A stretch of 64,000 bases of DNA from Pontibacter aquaedesilientis (GTDB lineage: Bacteria > Bacteroidota > Bacteroidia > Cytophagales > Hymenobacteraceae), in the NCBI RefSeq assembly GCF_014773225.1, contig NZ_JACXAJ010000004.1, positions 62,001 to 126,000 on the forward strand, written 5' to 3'. How positions within the stretch are numbered: position 1 is the stretch's first letter; every line of letters starts with the position of its first letter. Of the stretch, positions 7,539 to 16,607 are shown piece after piece. The notes under the pieces were generated by a model. The model was not told the origin of the DNA, did not search any database, and worked only from the letters and a program-made list of their open reading frames with translations. The position numbers were made by a program, and so were the translations under genes.

Positions 7539-8045
7539 CTACTTTTTGGAGACATTCAGGAAGAAATGCCAGTCCTCGTTATAGGCATTCACGTGCAGTT
7601 GAAGGAAAGTTTGAAGGGAAGGTTTGGATGGTTTTTGCAGCAGCTGCAGGCCGGCTTCTTCGGGGGTGCGGTCGCCTTTGCGGGAGTTGCACCTGGAGCA
7701 GGCCGTCACAATGTTCAGCCAACTGGTCTCCCCTCCCCTGGAGCGGGGCAGCAAGTGATCGAGGGTCAGGTTTTTGGTGGTGCCGCAGTACTGGCAAAGG
7801 AAATTGTCGCGCCGAAGGACGTTGTGCCTGCTAAGTGAAATGCCGTAATAAGGCACTTTAACATAACGCTGGAGCCGGATAACAGAGGGAACAGGATAGG
7901 AAGTGCTGACGGTGCGCAAAACAGCGCCATTGGCCTTGGAAACGAGCTCGGCCTTGTCAAGGTATACCAGCAAAAATGCCTTCGTCACCGTGCAAACCGC
8001 AATGGCGCTGAAGTCCTGGTTCAATATCAGCACTTTATTTCTCAT
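7539..8045 (-). CDS. HNH endonuclease family protein
   Basis: A 168-residue protein with an HNH nuclease domain in the middle. Zinc-finger cysteines are CQYCG near residue 84 and CSRCN near residue 112. The HNH core LTLDHLLPRSRGGETSWLN carries the catalytic His, and the third motif NSRKGDRTPEE follows. The N terminus (VLILNQDFSAIAVCTVTKAF) is typical of a small standalone HNH family widespread in Bacteroidota and Cyanobacteria. Its cellular target is not known to me. There is no sign of an intron, intein or restriction partner. It is preceded by 81 bp to the NlpC gene on the same strand. Confidence 0.88.
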   Translation of the reverse strand: MRNKVLILNQDFSAIAVCTVTKAFLLVYLDKAELVSKANGAVLRTVSTSYPVPSVIRLQRYVKVPYYGISLSRHNVLRRDNFLCQYCGTTKNLTLDHLLPRSRGGETSWLNIVTACSRCNSRKGDRTPEEAGLQLLQKPSKPSLQTFLQLHVNAYNEDWHFFLNVSKK

Positions 8046-8126
8046 AGTTCTCTCTGAACTTACGCTATGCTTCTACGAGAAATAACCAACTCGTTATAGC
8101 CTAAGTTCAAAGAAAAGTGCTGAGTA

Positions 8127-8903
8127 TCAGGAAAAAATACGCTTTATAATGCGAAGATTGTGGGAATAACGTTTGCGTTCGGCGTTGTAGATGCCGTTGT
8201 GGTCCAGGGTATCGATACGGATCTCGCCGTGGGCGTGCATGATCTGCTGTCCCTCCAGCATAATGCCTACATGGGTAATTCTACCCTCGTCGTTGGCAAA
8301 ATAGGCCAGATCGCCGGGTTGGGTCTGGGTGGCAAAGTGCACCTCCTCCCCCACTGCCACCTGCTGGCTGGCGTCGCGTGGCAATTGGAACCCGCAAAGG
8401 CCGTATACCTGCTGCGTAAAGCCCGAGCAGTCGATCCCGAACATGGATTTGCCGCCCCACAGGTAGGGTGCTTTCAGGAACCCCAGGGCCACTTTGGTTA
8501 ACTGGGCTGTCGTAACCGGCACGGCCGGATTGGTAGCTCGGCCGCTGTACTGGTAGCTCTGCCCGTCAATTCGCAGGCTCATGCCATCAAAAAACGGCAG
8601 ATAGGCCCCTATACCTACAGGCAAGCGCATGTCCGCATTGCTCACCACTTGCACAATGTCCAGTGCCCGGGGGTGCTGCGCGGCCTTCCATTCCTGGAAA
8701 TAAGCCACCGAAACAGGCACATACTGCTTGTAGTCGATCCAGCCACGATACTCATCCGAGGCCAGCTGTACCTGCACCCAGTTGCCCTGCTTGCTCAGCA
8801 CCTCCAGACACTCCCCAAAGAGCACCTGCGTGACCATTTCTGCCTTATCAGAGGGCTCAGCGCGCATGGGCACCAAACTGAGCATACATATTCCGTAGTC
8901 CAC
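8127..8903 (-). CDS. NlpC/P60 family cell-wall hydrolase with SH3-like domain
   Basis: A 258-residue probable peptidoglycan endopeptidase cutting gamma-D-Glu to diamino-acid links. Residues about 1-65 are an SH3-like (SH3b) region (VPMRAEPSDKAEMVTQVLFG and NWVQVQL...YRGWIDYKQY). A linker of about 65 residues leads to the NlpC/P60 domain. The triad is visible as Cys159 in GIDCSGFTQQVYG, His211 in THVGIML and His223 or His225 in IMHAHGEIRID. There is no clear signal peptide, although homologues act outside the membrane. An upstream start is not available because the gene abuts the inverted repeat at 8917. Confidence 0.9.
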   Translation of the reverse strand: MDYGICMLSLVPMRAEPSDKAEMVTQVLFGECLEVLSKQGNWVQVQLASDEYRGWIDYKQYVPVSVAYFQEWKAAQHPRALDIVQVVSNADMRLPVGIGAYLPFFDGMSLRIDGQSYQYSGRATNPAVPVTTAQLTKVALGFLKAPYLWGGKSMFGIDCSGFTQQVYGLCGFQLPRDASQQVAVGEEVHFATQTQPGDLAYFANDEGRITHVGIMLEGQQIMHAHGEIRIDTLDHNGIYNAERKRYSHNLRIIKRIFS

Positions 8904-8916
8904 TTTTTTTTAATTT

Positions 8917-9070
8917 TGAATGAGTGATTGAGTGAATGAGTGAATATTTTTTTTGATTCTTGAATAAGTAAATGAGAGAGACTTGAAGCTGTGCGATTTA
9001 GCGATTTTTGAGAAAAATTACATTCCCAAACCTTTCTAAAATCTCACTCATTCACTCAATCACTCATTCA
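8917..9070. repeat. Inverted-repeat element with perfect 27-bp arms (word GAGTGAAT/GAGTGATT)
   Basis: Arms 8917-8943 and 9044-9070 are perfect inverted copies of 27 bp, separated by 100 bp of AT-rich sequence. Each arm is itself a near-tandem array of an 8-bp word: ATTGAGTG, AATGAGTG and so on. The element fills the gap between smpB and the NlpC gene. The same word builds the element at 9960-10038, and the architecture resembles the one flanking the four-helix-bundle gene at 22385. It contains no gene. Confidence 0.85.
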
Positions 9071-9076
9071 CAATTC

Positions 9077-9550
9077 CTAAAACCCGCTTCTGTCCAGTTC
9101 GCGTTTTACGTCCTTCGCCTTGATGTCTTCTCGCTTGTCATGCAGCTTCTTACCACGTGCTAGTGCAATCTCTACTTTAGCAAAACCACGGTCGCTGATG
9201 AACACCCGAATGGGGATGATCGTAACGCCTTGCTCCTGCACACCTTTCTCCAGACGCTTCAGTTCACTCTTGTTCACGAGGAGCTTCCGTACCCGCATGG
9301 GTTCGTGGTTGTAGTGCGTGCCCTCGGTATAGGTAGAGATGTGCACGTTGTGCAGGTATAGCTCGCCGTTGTGCAGCACACAATATCCGTCCTGCATGTT
9401 CACCTTGCCTTCCCGAATCGACTTGATCTCAGTACCCATGAGCATAATGCCCGCCGTGTACTTGTCCAGAAACTGGTACTCAAAGGATGCCCTGCGGTTC
9501 ACGATGTTCACGTGCTTCTTTATCCGGTCTTTATCTTTTGCTTTCGCCAT
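9077..9550 (-). CDS. smpB: SsrA-binding protein SmpB
   Basis: A 157-residue protein that binds tmRNA (SsrA) and delivers it to stalled ribosomes for trans-translation. Family signatures are visible: NRRASFEYQFLDKYTAGIML, GTEIKSIREGKVNMQDGY near residue 41, then GELYLHNVHISTY, and the basic C-terminal helix KKLHDKREDIKAKDVKRELD that enters the decoding centre. Length and start agree with the family. It ends 6 bp from the inverted repeat at 8917-9070. The thioesterase-like gene ends up 3 bp upstream on the same strand, so they may form an operon. I did not find ssrA in this window. Confidence 0.96.
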   Translation of the reverse strand: MAKAKDKDRIKKHVNIVNRRASFEYQFLDKYTAGIMLMGTEIKSIREGKVNMQDGYCVLHNGELYLHNVHISTYTEGTHYNHEPMRVRKLLVNKSELKRLEKGVQEQGVTIIPIRVFISDRGFAKVEIALARGKKLHDKREDIKAKDVKRELDRSGF

Positions 9551-9553
9551 GTT

Positions 9554-9943
9554 CTATCTTGGAGCCAGCACGCTGGCCAGTTTGTCTTTCTTTAAAATCT
9601 TCTGTCCCGTATCACCGTCCGCCACCAGCCTGTCTCCTACCCGGGCCTCAAAACTGCAAATAACGTTGTTGCCTTCCTGCGACTGCAGCGTAGCCGTTAT
9701 TTCAATTATATCACCCTCAAAAGCCGGGCTTTTATGGTTGATAGTCAGAAATGTACCTATACCTTCTTCATCTTCTTCTTTCATCTCCAACACAAACAAC
9801 CTGCCTGCCCACTCAGCCGCCTGTGCCAAGGCAAACGTAGAGCAAACCGCATGCACCAACCCATCGTCGAAACGGGCAAAATCCGCCGCCGTTACCGTCT
9901 TGCAGTATACCTTGGTGTCGCCTGTTTGAAAAGGGTGCTTCAT
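9554..9943 (-). CDS. Hotdog-fold thioesterase (FlK-like)
   Basis: A 130-residue single hotdog-fold protein resembling fluoroacetyl-CoA thioesterase FlK and related acyl-CoA thioesterases. The stretch VHAVCSTFALAQAAEWAGR provides the central helix, and GTFLTINHKSPAFEGDIIEI followed by VICSFEARVGDRLVADG gives the sheet. The physiological substrate is unknown. The frame stays open to 10024, but the extra N-terminal 27 codons translate the inverted repeat, so ATG 9943 is chosen. It is 3 bp upstream of smpB. Confidence 0.8.
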   Translation of the reverse strand: MKHPFQTGDTKVYCKTVTAADFARFDDGLVHAVCSTFALAQAAEWAGRLFVLEMKEEDEEGIGTFLTINHKSPAFEGDIIEITATLQSQEGNNVICSFEARVGDRLVADGDTGQKILKKDKLASVLAPR

Positions 9944-9959
9944 TTGATGAATGGTTGAG

Positions 9960-10038
9960 TTTCGATTGAGTGATTGAGTGAATGAGTGAATATAAAACAA
10001 ATAAATAATCACACATTCACTCAATCACTCAATCGAAA
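9960..10038. repeat. Inverted-repeat element with perfect 25-bp arms (same word as 8917-9070)
   Basis: Arms 9960-9984 and 10014-10038 are perfect inverted copies of 25 bp with a 29-bp spacer. They contain GATTGAGTGATTGAGTGAAT, the same 8-bp word series as the element 890 bp away. It fills the gap between tsaD and the thioesterase gene. In RNA it would fold into a long hairpin, but it lacks the features of a standard terminator. It may be a small non-autonomous mobile repeat. Confidence 0.85.
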
Positions 10039-10044
10039 TTGAAT

Positions 10045-11052
10045 TTAAAACTTCATTCTCGGCTCCGGGCTCACATACTGGTCTGCGAAATCACCCTTAA
10101 GGAACTGGTAATGAGCCGTCATGGCGATCATACCTGCATTATCGGTGCAATACTGAAAGGCGGGGATATACACATTCCAGCCGTACTTGCCGGCGTACTC
10201 CTGCAGCGTCTGGCGCAGGCCGGAATTGGCGGACACGCCACCGGCAATGGCCACTTCCTTTATACCCAGATCCTTGGCGGCCAGCACCACTTTCTTGAGC
10301 AGGGTCTTGATCAGGGTATATTGCACACTGGCGCAGATATCAGCCAGATTCTCCTGTACGAAGTTGGGGTTGTCTTTCGTTTTATCTTTAAGGAAGTACA
10401 GCACTGAGGTCTTGATGCCGCTGAACGAGAAGTCGTAGCCGGGCATGTTGCCAACCGGAAAAGCAAAAGCCTTGGGGTTGCCCTGAGCCGCTGTCTTGTC
10501 GAGCATAGGACCGCCCGGGTATGGCAACCCCAGCATCTTAGCCGTTTTGTCGAAGGCCTCTCCCACGGCGTCATCGGTCGTCTGCCCGATGATCTCCATG
10601 TCCAGGTGGTCTTTCACGAGCACAACCTGGGTATGGCCACCGCTCACGGTCAGGCACAGAAAAGGGAAGTTCGGCTTCGGGTCGTCGATAAAATGCGCCA
10701 TGATATGCGCCTGCATGTGGTTTACATCGATGAGCGGGATGTTGAGCCCCAGCGCAAAGGACTTGGCAAACGAGCTGCCCACCAGCAAAGCGCCCAGCAG
10801 GCCGGGGCCGCGGGTAAAAGCCACTGCACTTAACTCATTTTTAGTTACATTTGCTGTACTCAAAGCCTGCGCCACCACCGGAATAATGTTTTGCTGGTGT
10901 GCTCTTGAAGCCAGCTCAGGCACAACGCCGCCATATTTTTCGTGAACGGCCTGAGTGGCAATGATATTTGACAAGACCTTTCCGCCGCGAATAACGGCCG
11001 CTGAGGTTTCGTCGCAGGAAGATTCAATCGCTAATATTGTAGGTTCGGTCAT
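10045..11052 (-). CDS. tsaD: tRNA N6-adenosine threonylcarbamoyltransferase TsaD
   Basis: Transfers threonylcarbamoyl to A37 of ANN-decoding tRNAs to form t6A, working with TsaB, TsaC and TsaE, none of which is in this window. The 335-residue length is normal. Visible are the N-terminal LAIESSCDETSAAV, the metal-binding His112 and His116 in NHMQAHIMAH, the nucleotide-binding CLTVSGGHTQVVLV, GEAFDKTAKMLGLPYPGGP, and the late Asp in YCTDNAGMIA. The ATG at 11052 lies only 3 bp from the tamB start on the other strand, so the promoters of the two genes must overlap the coding regions. Confidence 0.97.
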   Translation of the reverse strand: MTEPTILAIESSCDETSAAVIRGGKVLSNIIATQAVHEKYGGVVPELASRAHQQNIIPVVAQALSTANVTKNELSAVAFTRGPGLLGALLVGSSFAKSFALGLNIPLIDVNHMQAHIMAHFIDDPKPNFPFLCLTVSGGHTQVVLVKDHLDMEIIGQTTDDAVGEAFDKTAKMLGLPYPGGPMLDKTAAQGNPKAFAFPVGNMPGYDFSFSGIKTSVLYFLKDKTKDNPNFVQENLADICASVQYTLIKTLLKKVVLAAKDLGIKEVAIAGGVSANSGLRQTLQEYAGKYGWNVYIPAFQYCTDNAGMIAMTAHYQFLKGDFADQYVSPEPRMKF

Positions 11053-11055
11053 CTT

Positions 11056-14000
11056 TTGGAAAAAGAACAGTCCATAAATTACTTCAAAGTTATAGGAAAA
11101 GCCATTCTAAAAATAGTTTTGGCTTTAATCCTGTTGCTTTTAGTGGCGTTTGCGGTTGTTTTTGTGGCTATTCGCTACCCGGGCGTTCAAACCAAAGTCG
11201 CCCAAAAGGCCGCCGAGTATATTTCCAGCACCATCGACCACGAAGTCACCATCGGGCGGGTCGACATCGAGTTTTTCAGCAACGTGATACTCGAGCAGGT
11301 AAAGGTGCTTGACTACCGGGGCGAGGAATTATTTTACGTTGGCCGTGCCGAGGCGGATATCAGTCTCTTTTCTATCTTCCAGCCCAACACGCTAGGTATA
11401 GCGACGCTGGAATTGCAGGAACCCCGCGCCAACCTGGTGATGTACGAGGGCACCGACTCCCTTAACCTGACATCATTCATCACAGCCTTAGGCAACCTGA
11501 TCACCAAAGACACGACGAAGGTTTCGCGCCCCTTCGAATTTTCGATAGACGAGCTCGTGATCAAAGACGGTGCTTTCACTTACGACGACTTCAACAAACC
11601 CCGCTCGGATTACGGAATTGACTACTTCCATCTCGGCATTAAAAAGATATCAGCCCGATTCACAGAGTTTGAACCCGGTGACACCCTGAAAGTGCGTGTG
11701 ACCGACCTGACTGCTCACGAGACACTCTCTGATATACAGTTGCACAACCTGGATGTGCTCATGACCTACGCCCCGACCTTTTGGGAATGGGACGAGCTGG
11801 ACCTCAAAGTGAACAACAGCAACTTGCAGCAATACATCCGTTTCGACTACAACCGCTTCGGCAACTTCTCCGATTTTATCGACAGCGTGCAGGTGACAGC
11901 CCGGCTCCAAGACTCGCAGCTATATTCTAAAGACATTGCGCTGTTCGCCCCTCAGCTCAAAGACTACGACGAGAACGCCTACATCGCCTCGGCTGAGGTG
12001 GAAGGCCGCGTGTCGGAGTTCATAGCCAGCAACCTTGACCTGCGTTACGGACAGAATACCCACATCGTCGGGACCATGAATGTGGACGGCCTGCCGAACT
12101 GGGGCGAGACCTTTGCCAATATCCGCCTGCGGCCCTCTACCCTCAATGCCGAGGACATCAAACAGTTTCTGCCAAAAGATACTTATACCATCGCGTCGCG
12201 GTTGGGTACAGTGAAGGTGGACGGTCGCTTCCTGGGTTTTTACAACGACTTTGTGGCCAATGGCAGTTTTGTGACGGCGTTGGGCAACGTGCAGTCTGAC
12301 ATCAACATGAAGATCAACCGGGCGACCAATGCATCCTCCTACCGTGGTCGTCTCAAGACACAGAACTTCAACATCGGTCGCCTGATAGATAATACCGACG
12401 TCATCAAAACCATTACCATGGATGGCAGCGTGGTCGGCTCCGGTTTTACACTGGAAGATGCCCGACTGGAGATACACGCCGACATCGCGCAGCTGCACTT
12501 ACTGGACTACAATTACAGGAACATCAGAACAGACGGTACGCTCACCAGGCAAAAGTATGTGGGACAGGTTGCCATTTCGGACCCAAACCTGGCATTCACG
12601 GCAAACGGCGAAGTCAACCTGGCCAGTAACAACCAGGCTTTTAACATGCGGGCAAACCTGCAGAAAATTGACCTGCAAGCGCTGCGTATTACAGAGAAGT
12701 CCGTCATTTTGCAGGCCAATGCCGACCTGAACTTCCGGGGACTTCGTCTCGATGATTTTGAGGGCACTGCCTTTTTTGATAACGCTGCCATCACTTATGA
12801 GGGACAACGCTTTGCCCTGGACACGATGCAGCTCGACTCCCAGATCATGGGAGGGCTGCGTAACCTGACGTTGCGCTCCGAGGCCATCGCCCTGAACCTG
12901 AATGGCAACTTCGACTACTCTGTGCTGATAAGTGACCTGAAGCAGTTGGCGCAGGAGTACAAACTCAACTTTGAAAGTAACGATGCGGCCACAGCAGCCT
13001 ATTACAGCAAGAAGCGTGTTGCCAGCCAACCTGAATATAGTTTGGACTACAATGTATACCTGCGCCGGGTCAACCCGATTATCCATTGGTTTGTACCCGA
13101 GCTCACCATATCCGATTTCTCTAAACTTGAAGGCAGTTTTCGGCACGGCAATACAGTTATCCTGACATCCTACGCCCATATCGACACCATGCTGTACAAT
13201 AATGTGTCGCTGTTCCAGAACAACATAGAGCTAAGCACCTCAAAGCTACAGGATAGCCCCGAAGTGTTGGCAAGTGCCCAGTTCACCTCTGACAACCAGT
13301 TGCTGCCCTCCATCGGCGAAACGGAGCAGCTGTTACTGGAGGCCATCTGGAGTGAGCGCACCATTGGGTTTTATACCAACCTCTTGCAACCGGCCTTCAA
13401 TAATCAGGCAACTGTGGTAGGCGACATCAATTTTCTGCAGGACCGCCTGCAGGTGGTGTTTGGCAGGTCCAACATTACCCTGCGCGACACCCCCTGGGCT
13501 TTCCAGCCGGGGAGTATGGTGTACATCAGCGAGTCCGGAAAGCGATTTGACTTCGAGGAGTTCATCCTCTCCAATAAGTCCCAGCAAATCAGGATTGACG
13601 GGGCTATTGGCCAGGACCCGGGCAGTACGCTCCTGGCCAACGTTCGGAATTTCGACCTCCGGAATTTCAATCCGCTGATGCCGCAGCAGGTACGCGGCAC
13701 ACTGAACGCCGAACTGACAGCCCAGGACATTTACAATAATACACTGCTGAACGCCACCATGCGGGTCGACTCCTTCTACATGGATGACATTCTGATCGGT
13801 GACATCAATGGAAAGGGCGAATGGATAAACGCCCAGCAACAGATGGCCATTGATGTGGACATCGACCGCGACAGCAAAAAAGTGCTCACCCTGACCGGCA
13901 ACTACTATCCCCGCTCCGAAGAGGAACAGCTGGACATGCTGGCCGTGTTGGACGAGACGCAACTCAAGATCGTCGAGCCGATTCTGAAGCCCATCATGTC

Positions 14001-15606
14001 GGAATTGGAAGGCACCATGGAAGGCCGCATACGGGTATTGGGAAAACTGAGTGCTCCGGTGCTGACGGGTTCGGTGATGGTAACGGGTGGTCAGTTCAAG
14101 TTCGACTACCTGGGCACGACCTACCGCTTTACCGATCGGGTGTACTTCGGGGCCAACAGCATCAGCTTCCGAAATGCCCAGCTACGCGACCTCTACGGCA
14201 ATATCGGCTACGTGACCGGAGGTATAGCCCACGATGGTTTCCGGAATATGGTGCTCGACCTGAATGCCCGCTTCCGGAACCTGATGATACTCAATACGAC
14301 CAATGTGCAGAATGAGCTCTATTACGGAACAGCGTTTGGCACCGGAACGGCCAGTGTGCTGGGGCCGGTGGAAAACCTGAAGATAGACGTGAACGCCCGC
14401 AGCGACGCCAACACCCGCATTGTGATTCCGCTCGACAACCAGACCGACCTGGCCCGGAAAGACTTTATCCGCTTTGTGAACCGCAACGTGACCGACTCGA
14501 CAGGTATAGCCGTGGAGGTGGAGGAGCAACGGGTGGACCTCTCCGGTATAAACATGAACTTTAACCTGGATGTGACCGACGATGCTTACTTCGAGATCAT
14601 TATTGACAGGCAGACCGGTGACGTGATCCGTGGCTCTGGCAGCGGACAGATCAGAATGACCATCGACACAAGAGGGGACTTCAACATGTTCGGTAATTTC
14701 GAGATAGCGAAAGGGGCCTATAACCTGAACCTGCTCGAAGGTGTGGTTTCGCGTGAGTTCCGGGTGACACCGGGCGGCACCCTGTCCTGGAACGGCGATC
14801 CGCTCGAAGGCGTGATGGACATTCGGGCTACCTATACACAAAACACCGCAGTGGATATCCTGCAGAATTCCGAAGTGCAGGGCCGCTACCCAGTGACAGC
14901 CATTGTAGACCTCAAAGGCCCTATCCTGACGCCAACCATCACGCTGGGCCTGGACTTTGAGAATCTGCCGGCCAGCGCCAGGCTCCAGCTTGAGAGCATC
15001 ATTCAAGCCATTCGCACGGACGAAAACGAACTCAACCGCCAAGTGTTCAGCCTGCTGGTGCTTCGCAGGCTGGCTCCGATCGGCTACTTCGGCAGCCTCG
15101 ACAACGCAGGTATAGAGGCCGTCGGCGGCAGCCTTGGCAACTTGCTCACCGGCCAACTTGGTGGTTTCCTCAACACAATCGACAGTAACCTGGAGATCGA
15201 CATCGGACTGGAAGGCCTTAGCCAGGATGCGCTGGCCTCGCTCCAGTTACGCCTGAGCTATACCTTTTTCGAGGGACGCCTGCGTGTAAGCAGCCAGACA
15301 GGTATAGGCTCTACGCAGACAAGCCAGGCAGGAGGGGCCAGCCGAAACACCTACCAAGGCAATTGGTCTATCGAGTACTATATAACAAAGAGTGGCGAGT
15401 TGCGGGGCAGATTAGAGTACAATACTATACCTGATCCGTACAGGTCACGGGTTACGAACACACAGCGCCTCAGTTTGCTGCATACCAAGCGCTTCGACAC
15501 CTTGCAGGAGCTCTTCGGCAGGGACCGTGAATCGCGCAGGGAGCGGCGCCGGGAGCAGTACCAGGAACCGATCATATTGGATTCTGACCCGCGTCTGAAC
15601 CTCTAA
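11056..15606 (+). CDS. tamB: TamB-like translocation/assembly protein (DUF490)
   Basis: A 1516-residue AsmA/TamB-family protein that likely spans the periplasm as a long beta-taco and helps move lipids or outer-membrane proteins. One N-terminal membrane helix lies at about residues 15-38. It is followed by more than 1,100 residues of repetitive beta-strand sequence with many NL/DL-x-N patterns, and the conserved TamB C-terminal domain ends in a FFEGRLRVSSQTG-like strand and a basic tail. TTG 11056 is taken as the start because no ATG precedes the helix and an in-frame stop lies at 11032. No TamA/Omp85 partner is adjacent. Contains many AGGTATA words. A strong terminator follows immediately. 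Confidence 0.9.
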   Translation: MEKEQSINYFKVIGKAILKIVLALILLLLVAFAVVFVAIRYPGVQTKVAQKAAEYISSTIDHEVTIGRVDIEFFSNVILEQVKVLDYRGEELFYVGRAEADISLFSIFQPNTLGIATLELQEPRANLVMYEGTDSLNLTSFITALGNLITKDTTKVSRPFEFSIDELVIKDGAFTYDDFNKPRSDYGIDYFHLGIKKISARFTEFEPGDTLKVRVTDLTAHETLSDIQLHNLDVLMTYAPTFWEWDELDLKVNNSNLQQYIRFDYNRFGNFSDFIDSVQVTARLQDSQLYSKDIALFAPQLKDYDENAYIASAEVEGRVSEFIASNLDLRYGQNTHIVGTMNVDGLPNWGETFANIRLRPSTLNAEDIKQFLPKDTYTIASRLGTVKVDGRFLGFYNDFVANGSFVTALGNVQSDINMKINRATNASSYRGRLKTQNFNIGRLIDNTDVIKTITMDGSVVGSGFTLEDARLEIHADIAQLHLLDYNYRNIRTDGTLTRQKYVGQVAISDPNLAFTANGEVNLASNNQAFNMRANLQKIDLQALRITEKSVILQANADLNFRGLRLDDFEGTAFFDNAAITYEGQRFALDTMQLDSQIMGGLRNLTLRSEAIALNLNGNFDYSVLISDLKQLAQEYKLNFESNDAATAAYYSKKRVASQPEYSLDYNVYLRRVNPIIHWFVPELTISDFSKLEGSFRHGNTVILTSYAHIDTMLYNNVSLFQNNIELSTSKLQDSPEVLASAQFTSDNQLLPSIGETEQLLLEAIWSERTIGFYTNLLQPAFNNQATVVGDINFLQDRLQVVFGRSNITLRDTPWAFQPGSMVYISESGKRFDFEEFILSNKSQQIRIDGAIGQDPGSTLLANVRNFDLRNFNPLMPQQVRGTLNAELTAQDIYNNTLLNATMRVDSFYMDDILIGDINGKGEWINAQQQMAIDVDIDRDSKKVLTLTGNYYPRSEEEQLDMLAVLDETQLKIVEPILKPIMSELEGTMEGRIRVLGKLSAPVLTGSVMVTGGQFKFDYLGTTYRFTDRVYFGANSISFRNAQLRDLYGNIGYVTGGIAHDGFRNMVLDLNARFRNLMILNTTNVQNELYYGTAFGTGTASVLGPVENLKIDVNARSDANTRIVIPLDNQTDLARKDFIRFVNRNVTDSTGIAVEVEEQRVDLSGINMNFNLDVTDDAYFEIIIDRQTGDVIRGSGSGQIRMTIDTRGDFNMFGNFEIAKGAYNLNLLEGVVSREFRVTPGGTLSWNGDPLEGVMDIRATYTQNTAVDILQNSEVQGRYPVTAIVDLKGPILTPTITLGLDFENLPASARLQLESIIQAIRTDENELNRQVFSLLVLRRLAPIGYFGSLDNAGIEAVGGSLGNLLTGQLGGFLNTIDSNLEIDIGLEGLSQDALASLQLRLSYTFFEGRLRVSSQTGIGSTQTSQAGGASRNTYQGNWSIEYYITKSGELRGRLEYNTIPDPYRSRVTNTQRLSLLHTKRFDTLQELFGRDRESRRERRREQYQEPIILDSDPRLNL

Positions 15607-15647
15607 AGCAAAAAGCCCAGCCTTACCCGCCGGGCTTTTTGCTTTAG
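15603..15647 (+). terminator. Rho-independent terminator after tamB
   Basis: Arms CTAAAGCAAAAAGCCC (15603-15618) and GGGCTTTTTGCTTTAG (15632-15647) are perfect 16-bp complements with a 13-base loop. The left arm overlaps the tamB stop codon. The A/T flanks could let it work in both directions. Confidence 0.9.
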
Positions 15648-15682
15648 TCAGGCTTAATCTCCTCATATTTAAATAATATTTC

Positions 15683-15690
15683 TATTTTTG
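15683..15690 (+). promoter_or_regulatory. Candidate -7 box for the ftsX operon (TATTTTTG)
   Basis: TATTTTTG matches the Bacteroidota TAnnTTTG -7 consensus, 17 bp before the ftsX start codon. The upstream sequence is AT-rich, but I see no clear TTTG at -33. The short leader would be about 10 bases. Confidence 0.5.
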
Positions 15691-15706
15691 CATGGAAGCA
15701 TAGCGT

Positions 15707-16606
15707 ATGGCAAATATTAACCCGAAGACAGTAAAGAAGAAGAAGCTGGGCAATTACCCGCATGCCATGGTGGTTTTCTCCATTTCCCTGGCCCTGTTCG
15801 TGATTGGCCTGTTTGGCATGTTGCTCATTCACGCCGGCAAGTTGTCCGAGATCGTGAAGGAAAGCATTGAGATGCAGGTATACCTGGACCGCAACCTGAC
15901 CGAGGTGCAGCTGGACCGCTTGCACAAAACATTGGCCGCCAAAGAATTTGTGGCCTACAAAGGCGACACGGCACAGGTACGCTTCGTGTCGAAAGAAGAA
16001 GGAGCCAAAGCCTTTCTGGATGAGACCGGCGAAGACTTTATGGCCTTTCTGGGCGACAACCCCTTGCGGGACACCTATGTTATGCGCATCAACGCCGACA
16101 ACTCTTCATCAGCGCAGCTGAAAGGCATCAAAAACGACCTGGAAGGTATAGACGGGGTCTATGAGGTGCAATACGTCGAAAGCCTGATCGAATCCATCAA
16201 CAGCAATATCCAGAAAATCAGCATGCTGCTGCTTGGCTTTGCCGGCATACTGGTGCTGGTGGTTATCATACTCATTAACAATACCGTTAAACTCGCCTTA
16301 TATTCGCAGCGCTTCCTCATCCGGAGCATGCAACTGGTTGGGGCTACCTCGTTTTTCATACAGCGCCCTTTCCTCAACCGTGCGGCCTGGCAGGGTATGA
16401 TGAGTGGTATTATTGCCTCGGCACTCTTGTTTGGGTTGATGCACTATGCTTACCATGAAATAACTGAGCTGAGCCTGCTCAAGGATGAAGGACAGATGTA
16501 CATGCTCATGATCGCACTGATCGTGATGGGCTTTGTCATCGGCTTCCTGAGCTCTTACCGCGCCGTACGCAAGTACCTGCGCTTGTCATTAGACGAATTA
16601 TACTAA
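15707..16606 (+). CDS. ftsX: Cell division protein FtsX (ABC permease)
   Basis: A 299-residue membrane protein. With the ATPase FtsE it forms a complex that activates septal peptidoglycan hydrolases. One N-terminal helix (MVVFSISLALFVIGLFGMLLI) is followed by an extracytoplasmic domain of about 120 residues (IEMQVYLDRNLTE...VRFVSKEEGAKAF) and three C-terminal helices (from LLLGFAGILVLVVIILINN). That is the standard FtsX topology. The Lys-rich start KTVKKKKLGNYPH is typical of Bacteroidota. No ftsE is adjacent, and in Bacteroidota the two genes are often apart. It is first in a tight operon: the next gene begins 1 bp after its stop. Confidence 0.92.
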   Translation: MANINPKTVKKKKLGNYPHAMVVFSISLALFVIGLFGMLLIHAGKLSEIVKESIEMQVYLDRNLTEVQLDRLHKTLAAKEFVAYKGDTAQVRFVSKEEGAKAFLDETGEDFMAFLGDNPLRDTYVMRINADNSSSAQLKGIKNDLEGIDGVYEVQYVESLIESINSNIQKISMLLLGFAGILVLVVIILINNTVKLALYSQRFLIRSMQLVGATSFFIQRPFLNRAAWQGMMSGIIASALLFGLMHYAYHEITELSLLKDEGQMYMLMIALIVMGFVIGFLSSYRAVRKYLRLSLDELY

Positions 16607-16607
16607 C

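Noticed and set aside
9944..10024. N-terminal 27-codon extension of the thioesterase gene
   Set aside because: It translates the inverted repeat (9960-10038), and homologous proteins start at the ATG at 9943.
8917..10038. CRISPR array suggested by repeated GATTGAGTGAATGAGTGA strings
   Set aside because: The strings are inverted arms made of 8-bp words, not regularly spaced direct repeats with unique spacers, and no cas genes are present.
12499..15156. Several minus-strand open frames of 190-320 codons opposite tamB
   Set aside because: They overlap a continuous 1516-codon gene with a recognisable C-terminal domain and show no start context or family motifs.
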